This document shows positions 1 to 9,026 of a DNA stretch of 64,000 bases, piece after piece (position 1 is the stretch's first letter; each line of letters starts with the position of its first letter). Location: NCBI RefSeq assembly GCF_003852715.1, contig NZ_RIAV01000007.1:62001-126000 (forward strand), in the 5' to 3' direction. A program made the translations under genes and the position numbers. Origin of the DNA: Ectobacillus antri (lineage in GTDB: Bacteria > Bacillota > Bacilli > Bacillales > Bacillaceae_G). The notes under the pieces were generated by a model that worked only from the letters and a program-made list of their open reading frames with translations, did no database searches and had not been told where the DNA came from.

Positions 1-697
1 GAATAAGTTCCAGAACTGACTTCACAGATGGCTCTGTCATAATGGATGCATACACTTCGCTGCTAATTTGATCCGGAACGTACAGAAGGCGGTAGCTGCT
101 GTTTGTGTTTTTGGCCATTTTGGCACAAATGGTGTTTGCTTCATTTTCGACGCTTTCACCAATGCCACCTCGTGCCGGAACAAACAAGATATCCAGATTT
201 TTAAAGTCTGATTTCATCATGTCCGCTACAGCCGCGAGCGTTGTACCTCCGGCTACGGCAACGATATTATTCGCACCAAGCCGCTTCTTTATGCACGCTA
301 CGCTGGCACGGCCCATCTCTTGTTTTACCCAAGGAGAAGCATCACTGTCACCTGCTACTACGAAAACTTCCTCCAGATTTAATGTTTCCTTAAGCTGTGC
401 TTCCAAAACCTTTAATCCAGAAATTTCTCGCATAAATTCTTCCAGTGCTGTGACAACCTCCATACCACTTTCTGTTAGCGTCATACCGGCGGAAGCTACA
501 TGAATCAAGTGCTCTTCTTTTAAAATCTGTACTTCACTTCGCAACACACGTTCTGTCATGTTTAAACTGGCAGACAAATTCCGGCGACCAATTGGCTGCG
601 TAAGTCGTATGTATTGCAGAATTTGCATGCGAGTTTGCATAACAGGTAGCAGATCGGGCAATAATCGTTTTGCATAATCAATCCATGAACGCATCAT
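1..697 (-). CDS. cggR: CggR, central glycolytic genes repressor (C-terminus outside window)
   Basis: DeoR/SorC-type repressor of the gapA glycolytic operon; the family senses fructose-1,6-bisphosphate. The visible 232 residues start MMRSWIDYAKRLLPDL and contain the N-terminal winged-helix segment (IGRRNLSASLNMTERVLRSE, about 36-55) and the first half of the sugar-binding domain (VVAGDSDASPWVKQEMGRA, VAVAGGTTLAAV, FVPARGGIGE), all matching B. subtilis CggR closely. The start is the ATG at 697, preceded by an AGGGAAG-like ribosome site. A canonical CggR operator and a sigma-A promoter lie directly upstream, so autoregulation is expected. The gene runs off the left edge; gapA should follow beyond it. 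Confidence 0.95.
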   Translation of the reverse strand, partial: MMRSWIDYAKRLLPDLLPVMQTRMQILQYIRLTQPIGRRNLSASLNMTERVLRSEVQILKEEHLIHVASAGMTLTESGMEVVTALEEFMREISGLKVLEAQLKETLNLEEVFVVAGDSDASPWVKQEMGRASVACIKKRLGANNIVAVAGGTTLAAVADMMKSDFKNLDILFVPARGGIGESVENEANTICAKMAKNTNSSYRLLYVPDQISSEVYASIMTEPSVKSVLELI

Positions 698-728
698 TCT
701 TCCCTCACTATCATTCACTTTGTTGTGG

Positions 729-764
729 GTCAATATACGTCCCATAGAGACACATTATGTCCCG
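729..764 (-). promoter_or_regulatory. CggR operator
   Basis: Reading the minus strand, the site is CGGGAC-N6-TGTC-N4-TGGGAC-N6-TGAC, an almost exact copy of the tandem CggR operator known from the B. subtilis gapA operon. It sits between the -10 box at 799-804 and the cggR start, the expected roadblock position. Confidence 0.88.
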
Positions 765-798
765 CGTGCTGTAAAAAAAATTTCCTGCTACATATAGT

Positions 799-827
799 AT
801 TGTAACAGGATATATTTTTTTATTCAA
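799..827 (-). promoter_or_regulatory. Sigma-A promoter of cggR operon
   Basis: Minus strand TTGAAT (822-827), 17-bp spacer, TACAAT (799-804). The -35 box abuts the stop codon of the upstream glutaredoxin gene, so the promoter is packed against that gene's 3' end. Confidence 0.75.
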
Positions 828-828
828 G

Positions 829-1068
829 TCAAGAACCTTGTGTTAAGCGCTTACTTATGACATCTTTTTGAATAATGCCCGCTTGCACCTCTTCTCCCTC
901 TATTTCTATGACAGGAATCATGATTTGGTACCTTTCTAACAGCACATCATCGCTATAAATGTCAATTTCTTTCCATATAAAGTTGTGCTCTTGCTGTAAT
1001 TCATGCAAAATCGCTTTTGCATCATCACATAGACAGCAATCTTTTTTTCCGTATAGTACCACATTCAT
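829..1068 (-). CDS. Glutaredoxin/thioredoxin-fold family protein
   Basis: A 79-residue protein, probably a cytosolic thiol-disulfide oxidoreductase. It begins MNVVLYGKKDCCLCDDAK, giving a CxxC active site at C11-C14 after the first beta strand, followed by the alpha-beta pattern and a cis-Pro motif (IMIPVIEIEG) typical of the small glutaredoxin-like family. A longer frame to 1170 exists, but the ATG at 1068 has a GGTGG ribosome site and starts right at the fold, so it is preferred. It lies 16 bp after sigL on the same strand and is probably co-transcribed. Substrate unknown. Confidence 0.75.
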   Translation of the reverse strand: MNVVLYGKKDCCLCDDAKAILHELQQEHNFIWKEIDIYSDDVLLERYQIMIPVIEIEGEEVQAGIIQKDVISKRLTQGS

Positions 1069-1084
1069 TTTAACCACCAGGCCT

Positions 1085-2341
1085 TTACATTGTCTTGCGG
1101 AGCGAAGAGGCAGGAATCTTGAGCTGCTCCCGGTACTTTGCAACCGTTCGCCTCGATACACCAATCCCATACTCCTTCTCTAAGCATTGTACAATTTTTT
1201 GATCAGACAAAGGTTTGCGTTTGTCTTCTTTTTCTATCATGCTTTTTAGCAATTCCTTGACCCGCAGCGCAGACACATCATCCTCTGATACAGCGTTGCT
1301 AAAGAAATACTTCATCTCAAATACACCATACGGCGTCTGTACAAATTTGTTTCTTGTAGCGCGGCTAACGGTTGATTCATGCAACCCAAGCTCTGCAGCA
1401 ACCTCCTTTAATGCCATCGGCTGTACAAATAACGGACCGCGCATAAAAAAAGCAGATTGTCTTGCTACAATAACTTCCATTACACGAAGCAACGTAATCT
1501 TTCGTTGTTCCAAACTTTTCAAAAGCCACTGCACATGCTGCTGCTTTTGTGCCAAGTAGGAAGCCACATCACGCTCTGCTTCTGTTGTCAACATCGCGCT
1601 ATAGGTTGGGTGAATTTCAATTTTAGGCAAATGCGTTTGTTCTACTGTAATAATAAGTTCACCATTTTTACGGTGAACCGCTAAATCAGGTGTAACGTAC
1701 CACGGCTTTTCAGATGAAAATGCAAGACCCGGCTTCGGTTGTAACGAAACGATGACACGCATTGCCTGCTGTAATTCTTCACCTTGACATTTTAGTGCCT
1801 GTGTCAGCTGCTTCCAATCTTTTTTAGCAAACGCGTCAAAATGATAAGCAATCATCTGTTCAGCTAGACCACACCTATTTTGTAAGCGCTTTAACTGAAG
1901 AAGCAAACATTCTTGTAAAGTTCGTGCCCCAACCCCTGCTGGCTCTAAACCTTGCAAGACATGCACACAAGCTCGCACTTCATCAATCGGCATATTGAGG
2001 AGTGCTGCGAGCTCTTCGTCACTTTCTCGTAAATACCCATTTTCATCTATATTATCTACTATAAAGCGCAATGCGCGCATATTGGCTGCTTTATGAATGC
2101 GAAGCTGCTCCAATAAATGCTGCTGCAACGTTTCACTATGCGAACCGTAAATCTCCATCTGGTTCTGTGTTTTACGCCCGCCCTCTCGGATCTTTAGCTC
2201 AATTAACGGATTTTCCAGCGATTGCTCATACAAAAACTCTGTTAACTCTTGTGCATTATACTGCAGCATCGCAATAGCCTGACGCAACTCTTGTGTCATC
2301 GCCAAACGAAGTGACTGTTCCTGTACCAAACTTGCCTTCAA
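1085..2341 (-). CDS. rpoN: RNA polymerase sigma-54 factor SigL
   Basis: Sigma-54 factor that directs transcription at -24/-12 promoters with AAA+ activators. The protein has the N-terminal activator-interacting glutamine/leucine-rich region I (SLVQEQSLRLAMTQELRQAI), the core-binding domain, the helix-turn-helix (LKEVAAELGLHESTVSRATRNK shortened here) and the C-terminal RpoN box (SRRTVAKYREQLKIPAS). The longer frame starts at 2377, but an AAGGGGGAG ribosome site 8 bp before a TTG codon at 2341 indicates a TTG start and a 418-residue protein, normal for Bacillus SigL. Glutaredoxin follows on the same strand. Confidence 0.92.
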   Translation of the reverse strand: MKASLVQEQSLRLAMTQELRQAIAMLQYNAQELTEFLYEQSLENPLIELKIREGGRKTQNQMEIYGSHSETLQQHLLEQLRIHKAANMRALRFIVDNIDENGYLRESDEELAALLNMPIDEVRACVHVLQGLEPAGVGARTLQECLLLQLKRLQNRCGLAEQMIAYHFDAFAKKDWKQLTQALKCQGEELQQAMRVIVSLQPKPGLAFSSEKPWYVTPDLAVHRKNGELIITVEQTHLPKIEIHPTYSAMLTTEAERDVASYLAQKQQHVQWLLKSLEQRKITLLRVMEVIVARQSAFFMRGPLFVQPMALKEVAAELGLHESTVSRATRNKFVQTPYGVFEMKYFFSNAVSEDDVSALRVKELLKSMIEKEDKRKPLSDQKIVQCLEKEYGIGVSRRTVAKYREQLKIPASSLRKTM

Positions 2342-2580
2342 TCCAATCTCCCCCTTAGCCTCTATTGTACAATACATCGGTGCATAAATTGAATGGTAAA
2401 ACCCACCCAGTATTCGTTATTTCATTTTTATTAAGAGGAATGGGAAAATACGACAAGAAAAATCGAGTTTAAAACATAAGATGAAAGGCTCTCATGTTTG
2501 TAGATAGAAAAGAAAACCAAGCGATTTGTAGTTTCGGTGAGAGCACATGCCGCGTAAAACCCTAACAAACAAGTCTCGTC

Positions 2581-2634
2581 CCCTTCATTCCAATCAACAA
2601 GTGCAATAGATCAACATTAGGCTTTAACAAAGCC
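2581..2634 (-). repeat. Partial copy B of a miniature inverted-repeat family
   Basis: On the minus strand this segment begins GGCTTTGTTAAAGCC and continues with TTGCACTTGTTGATTGGA. It aligns over about 49 bases with the left part of the copy at 59221-59347, with only scattered mismatches. The right terminus is not recognisable here. See findings. Confidence 0.6.
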
Positions 2635-2645
2635 TGTTTCCACAT

Positions 2646-2676
2646 AAAAAAGCCTGTATGCATTCGCACACAGGCC
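2646..2676 (-). terminator. Intrinsic terminator after tRNA-Arg
   Basis: Minus strand GCCTGTGTGC-GAAT-GCATACAGGC stem-loop followed by TTTTTT, 9 bp beyond the tRNA 3' end. Confidence 0.85.
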
Positions 2677-2684
2677 TTCATCGA

Positions 2685-2759
2685 CGCGCTCGGAGGGAAT
2701 CGAACCCCCGCATGACGTGGTACCGGAAACCACCGCTCTATCCCCTGAGCTACGAGCGC
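2685..2759 (-). tRNA. tRNA-Arg (CCG)
   Basis: A 75-nt cloverleaf on the minus strand. The 7-bp acceptor stem is GCGCTCG/CGAGCGC, the anticodon arm is GTGGT-TTCCGGT-ACCAC giving anticodon CCG, and the T arm carries TTCGATT. The 3' CCA is not encoded and must be added. A terminator follows directly, so it is a single-gene tRNA unit between sigL and clpP. Confidence 0.95.
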
Positions 2760-2906
2760 ACATAGTCATATCGACATTATATCATATAAAGTGTGAAAAT
2801 CAACACGTTTAATTTCATGCGGAGCGGTTATGCTGTGAAGGGAACACGTCATTCTCATCGAATATATAGCTATAGGTCAAGAAAAAAACAAATCCAAATG
2901 GTTTTA

Positions 2907-2936
2907 TTTGACCTTTACTGACCATAATTGTATTAT
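2907..2936 (+). promoter_or_regulatory. clpP promoter with CtsR operator
   Basis: TTGACC (2908-2913), 17-bp spacer, TATTAT (2931-2936). A CtsR heptad direct repeat covers 2907-2923: read on the minus strand it is GGTCAGT-AAA-GGTCAAA, matching the RGTCAAA-NAN-RGTCAAA consensus. It overlaps the -35 box, so CtsR would block RNA polymerase until heat or protein stress. Confidence 0.85.
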
Positions 2937-3003
2937 AGAAACAACAAGAGCGGATTACTCCGCTGTATTACTTGAAACATGCTATTACAAAGGAGGCCTA
3001 TTC

Positions 3004-3588
3004 ATGAATTTAATTCCTACAGTTATTGAACAAACAAACCGCGGCGAGCGTGCATATGACATTTATTCTCGTCTGTTGAAAGATCGCATTATTATGCTTG
3101 GCAGTGCAATTGATGATAACGTTGCAAACTCTATCGTATCACAGCTGTTGTTCCTAGAGTCTCAAGATTCCGAGAAAGAGATTCATCTGTACATTAACAG
3201 CCCAGGCGGATCAATTACAGCAGGTATGGCAATTTACGATACAATGCAATTCATTAAAGCGCCGGTATCTACAATTTGTATTGGTATGGCTGCTTCTATG
3301 GGCGCATTTTTGCTTGCAGCTGGTGAGAAAGGAAAACGTTATGCCCTTCCAAATAGTGAAGTCATGATTCACCAACCACTTGGCGGTGCACAAGGTCAAG
3401 CAACAGAAATTGAAATTGCTGCAAAACGTATCTTGTTCTTGCGCGATAAACTGAACACAATTCTTTCTGAGCGCACTGGACAGCCACTTGAAGTTATTGC
3501 ACGCGATACAGATCGCGATAACTTTATGACAGCTGAAAAAGCGCTTGAATACGGTTTGATTGATAAAATTGTAGCAAATAAACAATAA
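3004..3588 (+). CDS. clpP: ATP-dependent Clp protease proteolytic subunit ClpP
   Basis: Serine peptidase of the tetradecameric Clp protease; it works with ClpC, ClpX or ClpE ATPases in cytosolic protein quality control. The 194-residue product carries the catalytic triad in register: S98 (GMAASMG), H123 (MIHQP) and D172 (DTDRDNF). The frame is open further upstream to 2908, but that would start inside the promoter; the ATG at 3004 has AAAGGAGG at 2989-2996 and begins with the usual [19 protein letters not shown]. It is the only plus-strand gene in the left 31 kb and has its own CtsR-controlled promoter and terminator. Confidence 0.98.
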   Translation: MNLIPTVIEQTNRGERAYDIYSRLLKDRIIMLGSAIDDNVANSIVSQLLFLESQDSEKEIHLYINSPGGSITAGMAIYDTMQFIKAPVSTICIGMAASMGAFLLAAGEKGKRYALPNSEVMIHQPLGGAQGQATEIEIAAKRILFLRDKLNTILSERTGQPLEVIARDTDRDNFMTAEKALEYGLIDKIVANKQ

Positions 3589-3593
3589 TGATT

Positions 3594-3628
3594 GAAAAAA
3601 GCCGATGAATACCTTCATCGGCTTTTCC
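3594..3628. terminator. Bidirectional terminator between clpP and crh
   Basis: Stem GCCGATGAA (3601-3609) / TTCATCGGC (3614-3622) flanked by A-run upstream and T-run downstream. It serves convergent clpP and the crh operon. Confidence 0.85.
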
Positions 3629-3643
3629 TCTACTTTAAAAGTT

Positions 3644-3898
3644 TTATGCTTTCTCTACATAACTGACTAAAGCATCCAATGCATCCACTTCGTCATGCCC
3701 CTCTGTAATAATCGTGATTGTTTCATTTGCACCTACCGCCAGACTCATTAACCCCATAATGCTTTTTGCATTCACTTTCTTTCCTTCCTTTTCAATAAAC
3801 ACATCAGATTGAAAACGGTTTGCTTCTTGTACGAACAAAGCAGCCGGGCGTGCCTGTAACCCGGATTTTAATGCAACTTTTACTTGCTTTTGTACCAA
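3644..3898 (-). CDS. crh: Crh, catabolite-repression HPr-like protein
   Basis: HPr paralogue that acts only in signalling: HprK phosphorylates Ser46 and Crh-P then serves as co-repressor for CcpA. The 84-residue sequence has Gln at position 15 (SGLQARPAALF) instead of the catalytic His15 of HPr, so it cannot take part in PTS phosphotransfer, and retains Ser46 (NAKSIMGLMSL). The start is a TTG with a GGGGG ribosome site 8 bp upstream. It is the last gene of the rapZ-glmR-whiA-crh cluster, 29 bp after whiA. Its kinase HprK is encoded 10 kb away at 13597-14523. Confidence 0.96.
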   Translation of the reverse strand: MVQKQVKVALKSGLQARPAALFVQEANRFQSDVFIEKEGKKVNAKSIMGLMSLAVGANETITIITEGHDEVDALDALVSYVEKA

Positions 3899-3927
3899 CG
3901 TTTTTTCCCCCTTTTATATAAATACTT

Positions 3928-4872
3928 TTACTTTATTGCTATTTCTCCCGCACGCAGCTTTTCGGCAATTTCATCAATTTTGCGGAGACGATGATTAATA
4001 CCTGACTTACTGATTTTTCCTGTTACCATTTCTCCAAGCTCTTTTAGAGTGACATCTTCGTAACTAATACGCAGCTGCGCGATTTCCCGTAATTTCTCCG
4101 GCAAATAATCTAAACCGACAGTTCGTTCAATATATTTGATATTTTCGATTTGTCTAAGCGCAGCGCCAATCGTCTTGTTAAGGTTTGCTGTTTCACAGTT
4201 CACCAAACGGTTTACAGAATTTCTCATGTCACGAACAATGCGAATATCCTCAAATCGAAGCAGTGCACCATGTGCCCCAATGATGTTCAAAAACTCAGTG
4301 ATTTTCTCTGCTTCTTTTAAATACGTAATATGACCTTTGCGACGCTCAAGCGTTTTACTGTTAAGATCAAATTCGTTCATAAGCTCACATATGGCTTCAT
4401 TATGCTCTTTGTACAAAGAAAAAATCTCTAGATGATACGAAGAGGTTTCTGGATTATTTACGGACCCACCTGCTAAAAAAGCACCTCGTAAATAAGAGCG
4501 CTTGCAGCATTTTTTCTTAATCAATTCTTCTGAAATATTGTGAATCAGTGAAAAATCACCCTGCATGATTTTGAGATCTTCGAGCACTTCCTTTGCTTGT
4601 TCAACAAGTCTCACAATATATACATTATTCTTTTTCAAACGCATTTTTTTGCGGACGAGCAACTCAACAGCAACGTTATAGCTTCTTTTTAACAATGTAT
4701 AAATACGTCTGGCAATGGCAGCATTTTCAGTTTGAATATCAATAATTAACCGGCGATTGGAAAAGGAAAGTGAGCCGTTCATTCGAATCAATGCAGAGAG
4801 CTCCGCCCTTACGCAACAGTCTTTTATGTCTAAGTTTGTCAATTCCTTTTTTGTTTCTGATGCAAAGGACAT
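3928..4872 (-). CDS. whiA: WhiA, DNA-binding protein linked to cell division and chromosome segregation
   Basis: WhiA has an N-terminal degenerate LAGLIDADG homing-endonuclease fold and a C-terminal helix-turn-helix. Visible are the conserved start [14 protein letters not shown], the [20 protein letters not shown] segment of the endonuclease-like domain, and the C-terminal HTH ([20 protein letters not shown] then GINHRLRKI). Length 314 matches the family. The ATG at 4872 has a GGAGGTGAG ribosome site. In Bacillus it influences division and nucleoid segregation rather than acting as a clear transcription factor. Confidence 0.96.
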   Translation of the reverse strand: MSFASETKKELTNLDIKDCCVRAELSALIRMNGSLSFSNRRLIIDIQTENAAIARRIYTLLKRSYNVAVELLVRKKMRLKKNNVYIVRLVEQAKEVLEDLKIMQGDFSLIHNISEELIKKKCCKRSYLRGAFLAGGSVNNPETSSYHLEIFSLYKEHNEAICELMNEFDLNSKTLERRKGHITYLKEAEKITEFLNIIGAHGALLRFEDIRIVRDMRNSVNRLVNCETANLNKTIGAALRQIENIKYIERTVGLDYLPEKLREIAQLRISYEDVTLKELGEMVTGKISKSGINHRLRKIDEIAEKLRAGEIAIK

Positions 4873-4886
4873 CTTTGCTCACCTCC

Positions 4887-5834
4887 TCACAGCAATGAAT
4901 ATAGGATACTAGCCAATTTCACCGTATCATGACGAACAACATCGTCTTCATATTTAACAAGCATATCTTGTATAACAGTAATATTCATATCAGACAAACG
5001 CTTTTCATCACACACAACCTGCGTGGAAAGCTCTTTTTCGTATCGCTTTAATAAACGCTCCGGAATAGAGCCATTGTTAACAATAATAGTATCAATAAAC
5101 GGGCCTAGGTGATCATGTAGCGCCTGGACATGATCAGATGCTTTATATCCCATCGTCTCCCCTGCTTGCGTCATGACGTTGCATACATACACTTTACGGG
5201 CTTTCGCCTGCAACACCGCTTCACCAATTTTTCGAACCATTAAGTTTGGCAATATACTTGTATATAAACTACCTGGTCCAAACACAAGCAAATCCGCTTT
5301 ACGTATTTCATTTAGGGTCTCCGCTAATGGCTCTACATCATTTGGTGTTAAAAATACACGATTGATTTTTTCACCGCGGTATGGAATTTTAGACTCACCT
5401 GTTACAACAGTACCATCCGCATATTCTGCATGCAGGACAACACTTTGGTTGGCTGCCGGCAATACACGGCCTCTTACATTTAATACCTTACTCATCTCTG
5501 TAATCGCATGAAAGAAGTCACCGGTGATGGATGTCATACCTGCTAATAATAGATTGCCAAGCGCGTGTCCAGACAAGTCGCCAGTAGTAAAGCGATGCTG
5601 AAACAAAGCCTCCACAAGAGGCTCTACATCAGAGAGCGCGACTAATACATTTCGTACGTCACCAGGGGGCGGAATTTCCATATCGTTCCGAAGACGACCA
5701 GAGCTGCCACCATCATCAGCTACAGTGACAATGGCGGTCAAATCGACCGGATATTTTTTTAATCCGCGAAGCAGAACGGACAGCCCAGTCCCTCCGCCCA
5801 CAATGACCATTTTGGGCTTTCGGCTTGTCATCAT
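4887..5834 (-). CDS. glmR: GlmR (YvcK), UDP-GlcNAc-binding regulator of gluconeogenic growth
   Basis: CofD-like Rossmann protein required for growth and cell shape on gluconeogenic carbon; it binds UDP-GlcNAc and affects GlmS. The sequence shows the N-terminal VIVGGGTGLSVLLRGLKKYP nucleotide loop, TVADDGGSSGRLR and PPPGDVRNVL motifs, and length 315, all typical of YvcK. The start ATG at 5834 lies 3 bp after the rapZ stop with an AAAGGGA ribosome site inside rapZ, so the two are translationally adjacent, and whiA follows after 14 bp. Confidence 0.95.
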   Translation of the reverse strand: MMTSRKPKMVIVGGGTGLSVLLRGLKKYPVDLTAIVTVADDGGSSGRLRNDMEIPPPGDVRNVLVALSDVEPLVEALFQHRFTTGDLSGHALGNLLLAGMTSITGDFFHAITEMSKVLNVRGRVLPAANQSVVLHAEYADGTVVTGESKIPYRGEKINRVFLTPNDVEPLAETLNEIRKADLLVFGPGSLYTSILPNLMVRKIGEAVLQAKARKVYVCNVMTQAGETMGYKASDHVQALHDHLGPFIDTIIVNNGSIPERLLKRYEKELSTQVVCDEKRLSDMNITVIQDMLVKYEDDVVRHDTVKLASILYSLL

Positions 5835-5837
5835 GAA

Positions 5838-6716
5838 TTAATGTCCCTTTCTTTTTTCCACATCACGATGAGATACATGTGTTGTATACTCCTTCGCAAA
5901 ATATTCTTTCAGATATTCTGCAATTGTGACAGAGCGATGCTGTCCACCGGTACAGCCAATAGCCAACACAAGCTGACTCTTGCCTTCACGCTTATAGTAA
6001 GGCAACATGAATGAAATTAAGTCTGTCAGCTTTTCTAAAAACTTATTGGTTTCGTTAAACTTTAACACATACGAAGAAACCTCTTCATCTAAGCCGGTCA
6101 GCGGTTTCATTTGCGGAATATAAAACGGATTTGGCAAAAAACGCACATCAAACATTAAGTCTGCATCAATTGGTACACCGTATTTAAAGCCAAAGGAAGT
6201 TACGTTGATGCGAAATCCATCTTGATCTGGTGAAGAAAATACATTAGAAATTTTTTCACGCAAATCTTTTGGTTTTAAATCTGAAGTATCAAGAACCATG
6301 TTGGCACGTGCTTTCATGTCACCTAGCAATTCTCGCTCCAGTTCAATTCCCTTAAGGGGCAGATCCGTAGGCGCTAAGGGATGCGAACGTCTTGTTTCTT
6401 TATAACGCGTTACAAGCGTGCTGTCTTTTGCATCTAAAAACAAGATGTGTGGAATTAGCCATGTACGCTCCGTCAAATCATCTAATGATTCCCATAATTG
6501 ATCAAAAAACTCTCGCCCGCGCAGGTCAATGCCTAACGCCACTTTATCCATCTTATTGCGGGATTCAGACATCAGCTCCACAAACTTAGGAAGCAGTGCC
6601 GGCGGTAAATTATCGACACAAAAATAGCCAAGATCTTCAAAGCTTTGCAGTGCAACCGTTTTTCCAGCGCCCGACATGCCTGTAATGATCACCATTTTAA
6701 TATCGTTTTTATTCAT
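5838..6716 (-). CDS. rapZ: RapZ (YvcJ) nucleotide-binding protein
   Basis: P-loop NTPase of the RapZ/YvcJ family; E. coli RapZ presents small RNA GlmZ to RNase E, while the Bacillus protein binds and hydrolyses nucleotides and affects competence. Walker A GMSGAGKT is at residues 13-20, followed by the family marker [11 protein letters not shown] and the C-terminal [16 protein letters not shown]. Length 292 is normal. The conserved position directly before glmR fits a shared role in amino-sugar homeostasis. Confidence 0.95.
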   Translation of the reverse strand: MNKNDIKMVIITGMSGAGKTVALQSFEDLGYFCVDNLPPALLPKFVELMSESRNKMDKVALGIDLRGREFFDQLWESLDDLTERTWLIPHILFLDAKDSTLVTRYKETRRSHPLAPTDLPLKGIELERELLGDMKARANMVLDTSDLKPKDLREKISNVFSSPDQDGFRINVTSFGFKYGVPIDADLMFDVRFLPNPFYIPQMKPLTGLDEEVSSYVLKFNETNKFLEKLTDLISFMLPYYKREGKSQLVLAIGCTGGQHRSVTIAEYLKEYFAKEYTTHVSHRDVEKRKGH

Positions 6717-6729
6717 CCCCGTTTCCCCC

Positions 6730-7188
6730 TTAGCTCGGATCTAATCGATACGAAATTAACTCAAAATCCGGTGTATATACAAAAGTTCCGTATATGATGG
6801 CATTTCCCTGCAACAAGTAATCTATAATATGATGATCGCCCGGCGCCATCGGCAGCTGTGCAATATCTTCTTTGTTGTGCCATTGTAAAATTCCTTCTTC
6901 ACATTCGTCTTTGTTTTCGCCAGTAAAGTCCGTCGCTAAAAAGGAAAACATCATCCATTCAGAGACAACTTTATCGCCTTCTTTAATTACAAATGTAAAT
7001 ATGCCCTTTAATGCAGGATTCTTTAAGTAAATCCCAGTTTCTTCTCGATACTCTCGCGTTACCGCTTCGCGGATGCTTTCTCCGCTTTCCATTTTCCCGC
7101 CCGGTGCAACCCACCAATTGCGGCGCGGCTTCTGCAAAAGAAGAACTTGATTATCTTTTAACAGTACACAGTTTGTTACTCTTTGCAC
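6730..7188 (-). CDS. Nudix hydrolase (YvcI-like, 8-oxo-dGTP diphosphatase type)
   Basis: A 152-residue Nudix hydrolase. The Nudix box runs [14 protein letters not shown] then [11 protein letters not shown], containing the metal-binding REXXEE core. Family members hydrolyse oxidised or modified nucleoside diphosphates; the exact substrate here is not shown by sequence. It is the first gene of the yvcI-rapZ-glmR-whiA-crh cluster, 13 bp before rapZ, in the same order as B. subtilis. A 455-bp gap with a dispersed repeat separates it from trxB. Confidence 0.88.
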   Translation of the reverse strand: MQRVTNCVLLKDNQVLLLQKPRRNWWVAPGGKMESGESIREAVTREYREETGIYLKNPALKGIFTFVIKEGDKVVSEWMMFSFLATDFTGENKDECEEGILQWHNKEDIAQLPMAPGDHHIIDYLLQGNAIIYGTFVYTPDFELISYRLDPS

Positions 7189-7308
7189 GTTTATTTCACC
7201 TCAATTATGTGGGAAGAGACCTTCGTCTCTCCTTCCGTTCATTATACTATTAAACGAGCTTTGCCACAATGAAGCTGTCCTAGTATTTTTTCTGAAAAAA
7301 CTGAAAAG

Positions 7309-7457
7309 AAAAGCGGAGCCGACTGTTTAGGCACAGAATCTAAGGTTCTCATCCCTAAAAGGCGTTTTTTGCCTTTTTGTGGCTGAGGTTCTTAGATGGC
7401 AGTGCCTAGGAGGCGCAGCTGGATCTAGAAAAGCGGAAGCGGCTTGTTCAGGTGTAG
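7309..7457. repeat. Dispersed long-hairpin repeat, copy 1
   Basis: Starts AAAAGCGGAGC, then forms an imperfect hairpin with arms TAGGCA..ATCTAAGGTTCTC and GAGGTTCTTAGAT..TGCCTA around an AGGCG-T-run-GCCTTT tip. A second head, AAAAGCGGAAGCGGCTTGTTC, follows at 7430-7450. Related segments lie at about 31003-31070 and 57020-57115. No open frame; fills the gap between yvcI and the trxB terminator. Confidence 0.65.
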
Positions 7458-7533
7458 TATTTTTCCTTTTAATTCCTACTATGCTAGAAGCGCTCGTTAT
7501 ATCATACTATTCACTTGGGCTTCCATTTTCCAT

Positions 7534-7564
7534 AAAAAAAGAGCACAAGCCGTAGCTCATGCTC
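7534..7564 (-). terminator. Terminator after trxB
   Basis: Minus strand GAGCATGAGC-TACG-GCTTGTGCTC, a 10-bp stem with two wobble pairs, followed by seven T. Confidence 0.9.
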
Positions 7565-7643
7565 ACATATTCGAGGGGGTCAACTGTGTCTTAACTATAC
7601 CCCATCTATATTTTGTTACCGTTACAAAGACATTAACCAATAA

Positions 7644-8612
<969 letters not shown>

Positions 8613-8618
8613 TCACTG

Positions 8619-8796
8619 CTACTGAAAATGTATACAAATATATACATCCAGAGGATTCCTGCTTCTACGAACTCGACCTCGCCAATTACTCGCTACTATC
8701 GTTTGTATAGTTCTCCACAGGCGTAAATTCCGATGTAGCCCACCGTACATATATACATTATCGTGCAATGATAATTGTATATCCTCTGTTCAGTAG
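8619..8796 (-). mobile_element. IS200/IS605-type relic with tnpB 3' end, inserted in the trxB leader
   Basis: A 178-bp block. Minus-strand bases 8749-8696 read CTVGYIGIYACGELYKR and stop, the C-terminal signature of IS605-family TnpB proteins. Subterminal hairpins resemble the ends of such elements: ATACA-TTATC..GATAA-TGTAT on the left and ATGTATA-TATTTG-TATACAT on the right. The whole block is closed by complementary CTACTGAA (8796-8789) and TTCAGTAG (8626-8619), with an inner AGAGGAT/ATCCTCT pairing. No transposase gene remains. The identification rests on the short peptide and the palindromes. Confidence 0.6.
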
Positions 8797-8797
8797 A

Positions 8798-8806
8798 CTC
8801 TCCTTT
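8798..8806 (-). promoter_or_regulatory. Displaced Shine-Dalgarno site of trxB
   Basis: Minus strand AAAGGAGAG. It is the only good ribosome site upstream of trxB and would be 13 bases from the GTG start if the 178-base stem-closed insertion were bypassed or removed. Confidence 0.45.
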
Positions 8807-8847
8807 CTTTAAATTTTATTTTCGCTTGGCTCTCGCATTTCTAACAA

Positions 8848-8920
8848 TGTAGGCGACCCTCAAGGTTCTACCCTATGATTACACCACTTTCGCAATGTAC
8901 GGGAACATTCACAACCTACA
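8848..8920 (-). other. Possible structured segment in trxB 5' leader
   Basis: Minus-strand TGTAGG (8920-8915) can pair with CCTACA (8853-8848), enclosing an AATGT/ACATT hairpin. I do not recognise a riboswitch class; it may be part of the same mobile-element debris or a regulator of trxB. Confidence 0.3.
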
Positions 8921-8997
8921 CCTTTTATACATTTGAATACATTCACTCATATTTGTATATATTTTTATTTACTGTTTCTCACTCCTTATACATCTCC

Positions 8998-9026
8998 ATT
9001 ATACGCAGTGGACATGCTTTTTTCTA
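8998..9026 (-). promoter_or_regulatory. Candidate trxB promoter
   Basis: Minus strand TAGAAA (9021-9026), 17-bp spacer, TATAAT (8998-9003), overlapping the stop codon of the upstream TPR gene. The -10 is perfect, the -35 matches 4 of 6. It would give a leader of roughly 390 bases. Confidence 0.4.

Noticed and set aside
2447-2480. 10-codon plus-strand peptide with a GAGG site
   Set aside because: Too short, not supported by any neighbour or terminator, and lies in repeat-derived sequence.
2908-3003. N-terminal extension of ClpP
   Set aside because: It would start within the CtsR/-35 region; the ATG at 3004 has AAAGGAGG and gives the canonical ClpP numbering (S98/H123/D172).
8850-8885. T-box riboswitch, suggested by AGGGTAGAACC in the trxB leader
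   Set aside because: The T-box consensus AGGGTGGNACCGCG is not met, no specifier stem is visible and trxB is not an aminoacylation-related gene.
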